DNA of 64,000 nucleotides from Bacteroidota bacterium (GTDB taxonomy: Bacteria > Bacteroidota > Bacteroidia > Chitinophagales > Chitinophagaceae): positions 1,068,504-1,132,503 of the forward strand of contig JADJJH010000002.1 in assembly GCA_016706595.1 (NCBI GenBank), given 5' to 3'. A program made the position numbers and the translations under genes. The number at the start of each line of letters is the position of its first letter. The stretch's first letter is position 1. The notes below the pieces were generated by a model that did no database searches, was not told the origin of the DNA, and saw only the letters and a list, made by a program, of their open reading frames with translations. Of this stretch, positions 54,392 to 63,509 are shown piece by piece.

Positions 54392-54598
54392 ATGGCAAAA
54401 AAAAGTTTAGATACCACCTTTCTACATTACGGAATCCGTAAGGAGGATTTAAGTATGATAGAGGTATTATGTACGGAACATCAACTTGATTTTGATTGGG
54501 TAAAAGATGATTTATTGAAAGAGTTTCATGAGAAGAAAATCCGCAATCAGGATATGGACGATAAAGGAATTGAAAAATTATTGAAAAAGCCTTGCTAA
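54392..54598 (+). CDS. Small protein of the kind associated with DNA-modification systems
   Basis: This 68-residue acidic helical protein (HYGIRKEDLSMIEVLCTEHQ, then DDLLKEFHEKKIRNQD) matches a small family that, as I recall, is annotated beside Dnd-type genes. Its function is not established. It lies 13 bp after the res gene and 16 bp before the DndD-like gene. Confidence 0.65.
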   Translation: MAKKSLDTTFLHYGIRKEDLSMIEVLCTEHQLDFDWVKDDLLKEFHEKKIRNQDMDDKGIEKLLKKPC

Positions 54599-54614
54599 AA
54601 ATAAAATAACTGCC

Positions 54615-56615
54615 ATGCTGATAAAAAGAATAAAGGCCAAGAATTTTAAAACCTATCTCAATCTTGATTTAGATATATCGGTTGAGCAGGATAAACCTAT
54701 CATACTCATTGGAGGTGCAAATGGCGGTGGAAAAACTACATTGTTTGAAGCCATCTATGGAGCCTTGTATGGTTTGCATATCCATAGTGCTAAGCAGTTT
54801 AAAGAACTGCTAAATGCAGGTTCCATTGGGCACGAAGATGAAAAGATAATGTTGGAACTACACTTTAGCGGTAAAGTGCTTAATGAGGATCAGCAATATG
54901 TACTCACAAGAACTTACATGCTTAACCCATCAGGGGTGCCTGTGGAAAGTGTAAAGCTGAATATGAATGGTACTATCTTTTCCTATGGCACAGCAACCCC
55001 ACCGGCACAAAGGGCAGAACAGGAAGCACAAGTAAACAAAATTATCAAAGCCAATTTACCGCAGGAATTAAGCAGGTACTTTTTATTTGATGCAATGGAA
55101 GCTGGTAATCTATTAAAAGAAGACCAGCTAAACAGAGTTATAAAAGAGAACATTGAAAACGTAATGGGTTTCAATAAGTACATGGTAATGGCAAAGAGTG
55201 CAGAAAGTTTATATCAGGGATATACAGCTCAGCGTTTGCAAGTAGAAAATGATAAACAGGAATACTTACAATTGCTCGACCAGAAGAAAAAACAGGAAGA
55301 AATTATAAACCTTTTACAAATACAGTTGCAAGATGCCCTGCAATACTCCGTTGCCAATAAAGAATTGTATGATAACCTGAAAGTAGGGTTAAATCAGGAA
55401 TCTACTATTAAGCATAAAATAGATCAGACTAAACTGCAAATTGAAAACATTCACAAAAAAGAAGGCATTTACCATGATGACTTAGATGAATTTGTAAAAG
55501 AAATGGAATTGAATGTTTGCTTGCCTAAGATGACAGAAGCAATCAAATCAGAAATCAATCTTATTCTTAAAGTAAAAGGCCAGCAGGAACAACAACATAA
55601 CAGCAATATTTCTCCCGAGCAAATTGAAGCGATTAGTAAAACCATATTACAATATCTTAAAGAAAATAGCCTTGTACTAAAAGATATTACAACGGCAGAG
55701 TTGGTTGATTATGTCATAGCAGCTTCAAGTAATCCTGCGGAGAAAGACCAATATGACTTTTTAGAATTTTCGGAGGTGAAAGCTCTCGAAAACCTATTGA
55801 ATGTAAAAACTAACAATACGTTCCCCTCTTTAAATCAGCAGCAGGTAGAATTGAATGTTTCTCTCAATCAGATCCCATTATTGGAAACGCAGATAGAAAA
55901 CATGAGGGCTCAAATAACAGGCAGAGATTATGCATTGTTAAAAGCCTATGAAGATAATGAGAGCAGCATTAAGAAAAATGAAATGGGCATTGCAGATGCT
56001 AAAGGTGAAATAGGTAAAATTGAAAAACAACTTCACCAGTTTGATATTCAAACCAGCCAAGAACCCGATCCAAAATATGAAGCATTGGGCAGACTAAAAG
56101 GCTTCTTTGAGGATGTTGCCAATCGTTTGCTAAAAGTAAAAAAGCAACAGATAGAATTAAAAATGAAGCAGGACCTCAATATAAATCTTGCTGCTTATCG
56201 TGATGTAATTGATAGGGTTGAATTATCTGAAAACCTGAAAGACTTAACTTTTAAAATTTACCATAAGGCAGGAAATGAACTTTACTTGAATCAATTAAAT
56301 ACAGCTTCCAAGCAAGTTGTCATTCAGGTATTGCTGAAATCTTTACATGAGTTTGGCGATTATGATCCACCGGTAATGATTGATACTGTAATGGGCGTAT
56401 TGGATGAAACAAGTCGGGCAACAGTGCTGGAAAATTACTTTCCAGAACTATCCCATCAAACTATATTGCTTAGTTCAGATAGTGAAATACGAACCGGCAT
56501 GGACCTTGAAAAAATCGAACCTTTTATTTCTAAAACATTTACGCTTCAGCGTGACAGGGAAAGGCAGCTTACAGATATCATTCCCGGTTATTTTGGAGTA
56601 AACATAAACGAATAA
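54615..56615 (+). CDS. DndD-like SMC-family ATPase
   Basis: This 666-residue protein has the Rad50/SMC layout: Walker A LIGGANGGGKTTLFEAIYGA (about 31-50), long coiled coils (about 190-280 and 400-500), and a C-terminal Walker B VMIDTVMGVLDETSR (about 587-601) followed by QTILLSSDSEI, which matches the end of DndD. The signature motif before Walker B reads LNQLNTASKQVVIQ, whereas DndD proteins have an SAGE-type signature, so ATPase cycling may differ. DndD normally works with DndC and DndE in phosphorothioation; no DndA, B or C gene is present here. Confidence 0.75.
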   Translation: MLIKRIKAKNFKTYLNLDLDISVEQDKPIILIGGANGGGKTTLFEAIYGALYGLHIHSAKQFKELLNAGSIGHEDEKIMLELHFSGKVLNEDQQYVLTRTYMLNPSGVPVESVKLNMNGTIFSYGTATPPAQRAEQEAQVNKIIKANLPQELSRYFLFDAMEAGNLLKEDQLNRVIKENIENVMGFNKYMVMAKSAESLYQGYTAQRLQVENDKQEYLQLLDQKKKQEEIINLLQIQLQDALQYSVANKELYDNLKVGLNQESTIKHKIDQTKLQIENIHKKEGIYHDDLDEFVKEMELNVCLPKMTEAIKSEINLILKVKGQQEQQHNSNISPEQIEAISKTILQYLKENSLVLKDITTAELVDYVIAASSNPAEKDQYDFLEFSEVKALENLLNVKTNNTFPSLNQQQVELNVSLNQIPLLETQIENMRAQITGRDYALLKAYEDNESSIKKNEMGIADAKGEIGKIEKQLHQFDIQTSQEPDPKYEALGRLKGFFEDVANRLLKVKKQQIELKMKQDLNINLAAYRDVIDRVELSENLKDLTFKIYHKAGNELYLNQLNTASKQVVIQVLLKSLHEFGDYDPPVMIDTVMGVLDETSRATVLENYFPELSHQTILLSSDSEIRTGMDLEKIEPFISKTFTLQRDRERQLTDIIPGYFGVNINE

Positions 56616-56618
56616 GCC

Positions 56619-58214
56619 ATGAGTGTAATCAACTTACAAAATATAAGACAGGCAGAAGGCTTAATGGATAGTTTGCATGATGTGCGTACTAAAATTGAGC
56701 AACGTATTAATCTGGAAAAATACACTGCCAATCAAAAACCTGTTTCTTTAAACGGTAACAAAATAATGCGAATATGCTTACTGGCAGGGCTTTCTAATAA
56801 AGAGCATAGAGACCTTGCTTCCATAGAGCAAATCCAAATGTCGAAAACAAGCAACAGGATTTTTGAAACACTTTTTACACTCCACAATTTGGGTGCAGCC
56901 TATTCCGCATTATTAAAACTACGTTACAATGGTTTGCAGATAGATTGGGAAAACACAGGTTTAAAAAGCAAAATAGTAAACGCTGAAATACTCCGTGGAC
57001 GTGATGTATTGCTTAAAGATGAAGTGTTGGATGATTGGTTATTAAATACAGTTAGTTCTTCGAGAGCAGGCAATGCGGGTTCTATTCCTTTCCTAAATTT
57101 AAATATTGGTACTTACGAAGATGAAATTCCGGCATTACTTAATTTGAATGGTAGAGATATTTCCAATACTCAAATATTAGTTGCAGGTACAACTGGCTCA
57201 GGCAAGTCAAATTTGCTGGCTGTTCTATTAAATGAGATAAGAACACTTTCTATCGAAAGTCCTTACCCGGTAAACTTTTTATTGTTCGATTATAAAGGTG
57301 AATTTTCTGACCCTGCTAATAACGCATGGCTGAATCTGTTTGAAATAGATAGAAGTGCTATCCTTGATCCAATTGTATCTCCCTTGCCGTTCACTCCGTT
57401 CAAAGATTTTACAGGCAGGGCACAAAATGAAATCAATCTCTATTCCACTGAATTGGCTTTGGCCATTTGTTCTATTGACCGTGCAACTATCAGTGCAAAC
57501 ATGGGCAATCGTTTATCAGAAGCCATTATCAACGCCTATAAAAAATCACAAAACCATCCTGTAACTTTCGATGGCATCATTAAGGAATATATATCATTGC
57601 AGCCAGATAAGGACAGGGATAAAGACGATAGCATAAAATCAGTTTTAAAGCAGTTGATACGAAATAACCTGTTTGCTACCGAAGACAGAATTGACCTTAT
57701 AAAGGATAGCTACATAGTTAAAATGGATGGTTTTCCAAAAGATGGTCCAATCGCAAAGGCAATCGTATATTTTATTGTTTCAAAATTGAATACCATTTAC
57801 GAAAAACTACCGAAACAGGCAGTAGATGAAGATAGCGTTGAGCTTCGTCACTTCACTATCATTGATGAAGCTCATTACATGCTTGGCTTCGACAATAAGC
57901 CACTTCGTGACTTAATTGCCACTGGTAGAAATAAAGGTTTAAGTATTATTCTGGCCACTCAAAACATGGATAGTTATAAAAGCGAATACTTTGATTTCTA
58001 TGCCAATGCTCAGTATCCACTTATCATGAAGCAACAGTCTATCAATGATGGAGTGATTAAAGATTTGTTCGGAGTATCAGGCAAAGATTTTCAGGAAATC
58101 AAAGAGGCAATTGCCGGTTTACAAAAAGGAGAGTTGATTATAAAAAACCCAACGGCCATTGCTTTAGGTATGGGTAAGAAGTATAAGAAGATAAAGGTGA
58201 GGCATTTGATATAA
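56619..58214 (+). CDS. HerA-type ATPase with a DndE-like N-terminal domain
   Basis: This 531-residue protein has a HerA/FtsK-like motor core: Walker A VAGTTGSGKSNLLA (Lys196), Walker B FTIIDEAHYM (Asp416-Glu417) and the GRNKGLSIILATQ region. The first 135 residues contain GNKIMRICLLAGLS, then QMSKTSNRIFETLF and ILRGRDVLLKD, an arrangement that resembles DndE (a small protein binding nicked DNA in Dnd systems). A DndE::HerA fusion would combine DNA recognition and translocation. It is the last gene of the operon, 3 bp after the DndD-like gene. Confidence 0.7.
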   Translation: MSVINLQNIRQAEGLMDSLHDVRTKIEQRINLEKYTANQKPVSLNGNKIMRICLLAGLSNKEHRDLASIEQIQMSKTSNRIFETLFTLHNLGAAYSALLKLRYNGLQIDWENTGLKSKIVNAEILRGRDVLLKDEVLDDWLLNTVSSSRAGNAGSIPFLNLNIGTYEDEIPALLNLNGRDISNTQILVAGTTGSGKSNLLAVLLNEIRTLSIESPYPVNFLLFDYKGEFSDPANNAWLNLFEIDRSAILDPIVSPLPFTPFKDFTGRAQNEINLYSTELALAICSIDRATISANMGNRLSEAIINAYKKSQNHPVTFDGIIKEYISLQPDKDRDKDDSIKSVLKQLIRNNLFATEDRIDLIKDSYIVKMDGFPKDGPIAKAIVYFIVSKLNTIYEKLPKQAVDEDSVELRHFTIIDEAHYMLGFDNKPLRDLIATGRNKGLSIILATQNMDSYKSEYFDFYANAQYPLIMKQQSINDGVIKDLFGVSGKDFQEIKEAIAGLQKGELIIKNPTAIALGMGKKYKKIKVRHLI

Positions 58215-58770
58215 ATGTATGAATCAAAACTAATGATAAATTATTACAGTTGCACAATTGTAAGGAAGAATTGGTGATTTTTTTTCGAGAAAAACAAATG
58301 AAGAATTACTTGAAATTTATTTTATTAAGAGGCATGAAAATAACCCTTAATTTATAATAGCATTTAAATCAGAAACTAAGACAAGGAATTTAACCATTTA
58401 ATTTAAAATAGGTTTTAATCTCTATCATAAAAAATAATTATTGGGAAAGCATCAAATGCAAGTATCAAACAATATTCAATAAGTTTCAGCTTAACCCTGT
58501 TGTTGTTTGAGATATTTAATTTTTCGCCGTAGGTAATTACTATAAAAATGATAATGTGGATTAGTAATTGCGATTAATTAGCCATGCAAAGAAATTGAAA
58601 TAAGCATTTTTCTCAATAAATGTTTCAACATGTTTTTGTTCATCCATGGTCGAAAACTACGCATCTACAAAAGAAAACTACCTGTTTATGAAATAACCAT
58701 GAATAAATTATGATAGATGGTTTTATAAAACTAGGTTCGTTATAATTAATACACCAAATTCAATTAAATC
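58215..58770. other. AT-rich spacer between two operons
   Basis: No gene is visible in these 556 bp. Features are few: an imperfect repeat TTACAGTTG / CAATTGTAA near 58244-58263, and CGTTATAATTAATACACC near the end, which may be part of the promoter of the next operon. No clear terminator was found for the upstream operon. Confidence 0.6.
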
Positions 58771-59250
58771 ATGTTTACAAACCCATTTTCATTTGACGGT
58801 CGTATCAGAAGAACTGAATACGGTATTTCTCTTATAATTTATGCAATTGCATACGCAATTGTTGCTGGCATTGTTGCCTCTACCGGCAGTGATGATGGTG
58901 CTGGCATAGTTTTCATCTTCCTTATTCCGATTCTCTGGTTTCTATGGGCTCAAGGAGCTAAAAGATGTCATGATATTGGAAATAGTGGCTGGTGGCAATT
59001 AATACCATTTTATGTTTTCTGGTTAATATTCCAGGAAGGGCAAGCAGGTTCAAACCAATATGGAAATAATCCAAAAGGAATTCAATCTACTAGCGGAACA
59101 ACTTCACAAAGAGGGCAAAGCAATGGCACATCTGGAAGCGTGTACCAAGGCGGTTATAGCGGAGGGCACAATAATCCTAATTCAAACTATTCATCAATGG
59201 AAAACCCTAATAAAACAGAAGGCTACAAAGACGGAGATTTATACAAATAA
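58771..59250 (+). CDS. DUF805 membrane protein
   Basis: This 159-residue protein has the DUF805 pattern (MFTNPFSFDGRIRRTEYG, then WAQGAKRCHDIGNSGWWQLI) and about three to four hydrophobic segments (for example IIYAIAYAIVAGIVAS and GIVFIFLIPILWFLWA). The last 60 residues are rich in Gly, Ser, Asn and Gln and lie outside the family domain. It is 11 bp upstream of the vWA gene and may serve as the membrane partner of the signalling triad. DUF805 function is unknown. Confidence 0.85.
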   Translation: MFTNPFSFDGRIRRTEYGISLIIYAIAYAIVAGIVASTGSDDGAGIVFIFLIPILWFLWAQGAKRCHDIGNSGWWQLIPFYVFWLIFQEGQAGSNQYGNNPKGIQSTSGTTSQRGQSNGTSGSVYQGGYSGGHNNPNSNYSSMENPNKTEGYKDGDLYK

Positions 59251-59261
59251 AAACAGAAAAT

Positions 59262-60071
59262 ATGCACGACATTAGAAATCTAACAATTAGTAGCACAAAC
59301 CCCTGCTTACTTGTTTACCTTATTGACCAAAGCGGTTCAATGAAGGATAAATTTGGAAATGCTTCACATTCTAAAGCAGTTGAAGTTACGAACGCTATCA
59401 ACGACATAATTTACCAAGTCGGCTTGCGTTGTATTGGCAGTGGTGGAGAGATTAGAAACAGATTTGAAATTGCTATCGTAGGTTATGGCAAACAAGAAGA
59501 TGCCGTTCAATCAGGTTGGGAAGGACAATTGTCAGGCAAATGGGTTGTCTCAATAAAAAATATTTTTGAATTCCCATTAGAACAAGATGATGACAAGCCA
59601 ATATGGATTAAACCGTATTGTGTTAGTAGTACTCCTATGACAAAGGCATTTGAAAATGCTAAACGAATTTGTAATGACTGGATAAATTGGGGTAATCACA
59701 GAGACTGCCATCCACCGATTATAATAAATATAACAGATGGAGAAGCCACCGACGCAGGAAGCAATTTTAGTGCTATAAAAAATGAGGTTGAACAAATCAA
59801 AAGTCTAAGAACAAATTATGGGGGGGCAAATATTCTGAATATTCATATTTCGACAAGAGCAGGAGATAAACTTCTATTCCCAAATGAAGTTAATTCTGGC
59901 GACAAATTCGAAAAATTACTTTTTGAAATGTCAACCCCGCTTGACGAAAATATGATAAGATTAGCCAAAAACAGAGGGTATAATATAGAAAATGGTGCGA
60001 AAGCATACGTATATAATGGAGATGCTGTTGATTTACTTAATTTCTTAGATATTGGTTCTCAATTGTTTTAA
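59262..60071 (+). CDS. von Willebrand factor A (TerY-like) protein
   Basis: This 269-residue protein is a vWA domain with a complete MIDAS: DQSGSM (Asp22, Ser24, Ser26), Thr in SSTPMTKAF (about 122), and Asp in NITDGEATD (about 157). No signal peptide is present, so it is cytoplasmic. In TerY-P systems a vWA protein is encoded with a PP2C phosphatase and a protein kinase; the next two genes are exactly these, 3 bp and 2 bp apart. Confidence 0.85.
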   Translation: MHDIRNLTISSTNPCLLVYLIDQSGSMKDKFGNASHSKAVEVTNAINDIIYQVGLRCIGSGGEIRNRFEIAIVGYGKQEDAVQSGWEGQLSGKWVVSIKNIFEFPLEQDDDKPIWIKPYCVSSTPMTKAFENAKRICNDWINWGNHRDCHPPIIINITDGEATDAGSNFSAIKNEVEQIKSLRTNYGGANILNIHISTRAGDKLLFPNEVNSGDKFEKLLFEMSTPLDENMIRLAKNRGYNIENGAKAYVYNGDAVDLLNFLDIGSQLF

Positions 60072-60074
60072 AGT

Positions 60075-61364
60075 ATGATTAAATTATTACAACTCCATAA
60101 GAGGTCATCCTACGAATTTAAATATATTCAAGATAAATGTGCTATCAATTCTGAAACGAAAACATTCGCTTTAGCTGATGGAGCAACCCAAAGTTTTAAT
60201 TCTGAACTTTGGGCCGAAATAATTACAAAAGGATTTGTAACAAACCCAACATTTAATGTTAATGAACTTATTAGCTATTTTGAAAAACAAGTTGTAGAAT
60301 ATAAAAATACAAAATTTGAATTTAGTTCTAATCCAGCTAAAGCCTCGTTAGAAAAATCAAAACAAAATCAAGGTGCTACTGCCACATTTATCGGATTGCA
60401 TTTCACAACTGATAACAAAATCGAGCTTATATCATGTGGCGACACGAACCTTTTTTTATTAAACACAAAAAATGAAGTGACTGCATTTCCATTCACTAAT
60501 GTGGACAATTTGGATGCAAATATTCACTTCATTAATACAGAACAATTAATTCAAAATAAAATTGATGAAACGTTTTTTAAAACAAAGTCAATTGAATACA
60601 ATTCCGATGATAAAATAATTATTGCAACAGATGCACTCAGTAGACTTATTCTTAAGAAACCATCTGTCCTTTCTGAAATCTTAAAAATTGAAGATTTTAA
60701 TCAATTAAATGACTTCTGTTTAAAATATTGGGATAGTAAAGAACTTCAGGAGGATGATATTTCTGCAATAATAATTCCAGTACAAAATAATGGAATGGTA
60801 AAAATAATTCATCCGCCAACAGACTTTTCTTTTCCAAAAGAAAAAGAAGTAGAATTTATTCCGACATCCTTACAACAAAGAAATTATTCAATTATGGAAA
60901 TGAACGACATTCGCAACCAATTTAATGGAGTTGCCCAAGACTTTAATCAAGTCAAAAAAAAACTAAAACTCCACGAAATGCTTTTGTTGGTAGCGATTAG
61001 CCTTTTAATAGCAAACATACTTTTGGTGTATTTTTCCCGACCATTAAATTCAAAAGATGAAACTTCAAAACCTCAGGATACATCTGAAAATGTAATCATT
61101 CAGATGCATGAAAGCACAATAGATGATTTAAAATCCGAAATTCAAATTCTAAAAGGTAAGATAGCTGAAATTTCTCAACCAAAAAAAGAGCCAAAGGAAG
61201 AAATGGTTGAACCGACAAAACAACCTCCAATAATTCCCAAAGAAGAAGCAAAGAAGAGACAAGAAGAGTTGATTAAAGCTGGTTTTAAGGTAACAGCAGA
61301 TAGCATTTGGGGAGAACAATCTGAAAAAAAATGGAATGAATATCTACAAAAGAAAAATAAGTAA
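60075..61364 (+). CDS. PP2C-type protein phosphatase with a membrane anchor
   Basis: This 429-residue protein has an N-terminal PP2C domain with metal-binding positions in ALADGATQ (Asp35), NQGATATFIG, SCGDTNLF, IIATDALS and QEDDISAI. A transmembrane segment (EMLLLVAISLLIANILLVYF) follows at about 302-321, and then a coiled coil, a proline-rich stretch and a C-terminal piece (KKRQEELIKAGFKVTADSIWG) that looks like a peptidoglycan-binding repeat. The catalytic part is predicted inside, the tail outside. Confidence 0.83.
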   Translation: MIKLLQLHKRSSYEFKYIQDKCAINSETKTFALADGATQSFNSELWAEIITKGFVTNPTFNVNELISYFEKQVVEYKNTKFEFSSNPAKASLEKSKQNQGATATFIGLHFTTDNKIELISCGDTNLFLLNTKNEVTAFPFTNVDNLDANIHFINTEQLIQNKIDETFFKTKSIEYNSDDKIIIATDALSRLILKKPSVLSEILKIEDFNQLNDFCLKYWDSKELQEDDISAIIIPVQNNGMVKIIHPPTDFSFPKEKEVEFIPTSLQQRNYSIMEMNDIRNQFNGVAQDFNQVKKKLKLHEMLLLVAISLLIANILLVYFSRPLNSKDETSKPQDTSENVIIQMHESTIDDLKSEIQILKGKIAEISQPKKEPKEEMVEPTKQPPIIPKEEAKKRQEELIKAGFKVTADSIWGEQSEKKWNEYLQKKNK

Positions 61365-61366
61365 TA

Positions 61367-63295
61367 ATGGTTAATAATTATCCAACCATTGGAGAATACA
61401 ATCAACTTATTCAAAAGAAAGGTGGAAATGCTTTTAAGTCTTTGAATGGCATAAACCTTATTCCTTCAATGGTTGCTCCAATTAAAGTTTACTTGTTTGG
61501 TTCCGGTGCTTTTGCGGCAGTGTTCAAAGGTTCTTTAAATGGGACAAATTATGCAATTAGATGTTTTCTTACAGCTGATAATGTAGCAATAGATCGGTAT
61601 AAAATAATCTGCGACTACCTAAATGACCTCGATGCATCTTGGAAAACAGAATGTGAGTTTTTAGAGGACGAAATAAGTGTCAATGGCAATTCCTACCCTA
61701 TTTTAAAAATGGAATGGTTAGATGGCTTATTAATAAATCAGTTTATTTCAAATCATTTATCTGACAAAAATGTTTTGACTGAATTGCAGAAAAAATTGGT
61801 TGCGGTTTCTGACGATCTTGAGAAGCACAAAATAGGTCATGGAGACTTACAGTGCGGCAATATTATTATCACAGGTAGCTCATCAAATTTTCAAGTTAAA
61901 TTAATTGACTATGATGGAATGTATGTTCCAGCATTATCTAACAAAAAATCAATCGAAAAAGGGAGAAGTGAATTTCAGCACCCTAAAAGAACGATGAATA
62001 ACTTCAGCCCTGAAATGGATAGATTTTCATTTTGGGTCATGATTACAGCATTAGAAGCTCTTAAAGTTGACAAAACTCTTTGGTTACAAGTAATGCAAGG
62101 CGGATTTAACACGCTTGATAATATGTTATTTATTGGCCAAGATTTTGAACAATTCAATAGTTCTAAATTAGTAAATAAGCTTTATAATTTAAATAAACCA
62201 TCGCTTTCATTTTATTTAGACAAGTTGAATAAATTTTGCAACTCGTCGTTTGACGAAATAGAAACTCCGACTATCAGCAATGCAATTTCTCAACCAAATA
62301 TAATAATCCATGGAAAGGAATTTGAGAATCTAAATATTCATATTAATACAAACCCTCATGGCGCTTGGGTGATAAATTCAAATTTTGAAAGATTAGGCAA
62401 GACGCCACTAACTCTCAATAAAAATACATACAAAGGAGAAGTGTTAATTATTGCATTTGGAACGCAGGTTAAGAAAATACCTATCGACGAAAATTGCAAA
62501 GAAGTTAATCTAAATTTTGAAGAGATTGACAAACCGAATATACTGCCAAATCCCATTATTACAAGTCCAAAACCTGCACCACCCTCTATTCAAACTAAAA
62601 AAAAGAAAAGCTTCATTGAGACAGATTTTTTTCTACCAATTTGTATTATTGGAATATTTGCTTTTATTCTTGCACTTTCAACGATTATCCCTAGGAAAAA
62701 AACATCATTTTCAACAGAAACCATATCGGTTCAGGCTCCAACTGCTGAAGCGCCTGCTACTGAAGCGCCTGCTACCCAACCTTTAGCTATTGAAGCACCT
62801 GCTATTGAAGAGGTAAACACTGAACTTACCGCTATAGAAGCTCCTGTTTCAGCAGTGCCTCCAATAGGAGAAGTTGATAATATCGAGGGAACTTTAATAA
62901 AACCTGATTTTGGCCAATCGAAGGAATTCACCGATGATTTCAATAATTCGCCTGAAGAAGTAGTATCATTATTTTTAAATGCATTGTCAGATAATAATTG
63001 TACAGAAGCATGGGCACATACCTATAATCCTAGGTGGGAAAAGAAAGGAAAATCTTGGTTTTGTTCATATGAGGCATTTGGTGCTTTGACCAAAATTAAC
63101 GTCAGGGTGATTCAATCTTTAAATTGTAACTACGTAGATGCCGAAGTTTATGTTAACTACTGTGTGGAAGACTTTTATAACGGGAATAAATGTTTTTTTC
63201 AGAAATTTATTTTACAAAGAATTTCAGACATGAATGGCAAAAGTAAGTGGATGATAAGTAGGCTATTAAACTTGCAACCTCCTATAGTACAATAA
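61367..63295 (+). CDS. Protein kinase with PEGA, membrane and extracytoplasmic domains
   Basis: This 642-residue protein has a kinase-like core: glycine loop FGSGAFAAVFKG (about 44-55), GHGDLQCGN as the catalytic loop (about 157-165) and IDYDG for DFG (about 180-184). The usual beta-3 lysine is an arginine (YAIRCF, Arg65). A PEGA-like domain (NTNPHGAWVINSNFERLGKT) follows at about 325-395, then a membrane segment (FLPICIIGIFAFILALSTII) at about 423-442, a Thr/Glu/Ala/Pro repeat (EAPATEAPATQP), and a C-terminal domain with four cysteines, possibly NTF2-like. It is the last gene of the operon. Confidence 0.82.
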   Translation: MVNNYPTIGEYNQLIQKKGGNAFKSLNGINLIPSMVAPIKVYLFGSGAFAAVFKGSLNGTNYAIRCFLTADNVAIDRYKIICDYLNDLDASWKTECEFLEDEISVNGNSYPILKMEWLDGLLINQFISNHLSDKNVLTELQKKLVAVSDDLEKHKIGHGDLQCGNIIITGSSSNFQVKLIDYDGMYVPALSNKKSIEKGRSEFQHPKRTMNNFSPEMDRFSFWVMITALEALKVDKTLWLQVMQGGFNTLDNMLFIGQDFEQFNSSKLVNKLYNLNKPSLSFYLDKLNKFCNSSFDEIETPTISNAISQPNIIIHGKEFENLNIHINTNPHGAWVINSNFERLGKTPLTLNKNTYKGEVLIIAFGTQVKKIPIDENCKEVNLNFEEIDKPNILPNPIITSPKPAPPSIQTKKKKSFIETDFFLPICIIGIFAFILALSTIIPRKKTSFSTETISVQAPTAEAPATEAPATQPLAIEAPAIEEVNTELTAIEAPVSAVPPIGEVDNIEGTLIKPDFGQSKEFTDDFNNSPEEVVSLFLNALSDNNCTEAWAHTYNPRWEKKGKSWFCSYEAFGALTKINVRVIQSLNCNYVDAEVYVNYCVEDFYNGNKCFFQKFILQRISDMNGKSKWMISRLLNLQPPIVQ

Positions 63296-63509
63296 AATTT
63301 ATTTTGAATTGAAACATTAAATTCGACTCAGAATTATGCTTTTAACGACTTTTCTCCATGGTTAGTGTCCTCAATAACTACTTTACGCTCACAAATTTTA
63401 GAACAAATTAGGCTATGTGCTACTAGGTTTGTGGTAACACTAAGCAAGGGCGAAAAGTTGCCAGCGAGCCATGTGGATTGGGGGTATTGAGGTAAATAAG
63501 CAACTTTCC

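Noticed and set aside
45795..58214. A complete Dnd phosphorothioation system
   Set aside because: No DndA, DndB or DndC homologue is present, so sulfur insertion into DNA cannot be claimed.
45795..58214. A BREX or DISARM system
   Set aside because: No PglZ, BrxL, DrmA or DrmB-like protein is seen; only the methyltransferase, helicase and ATPase parts are shared in a general way.
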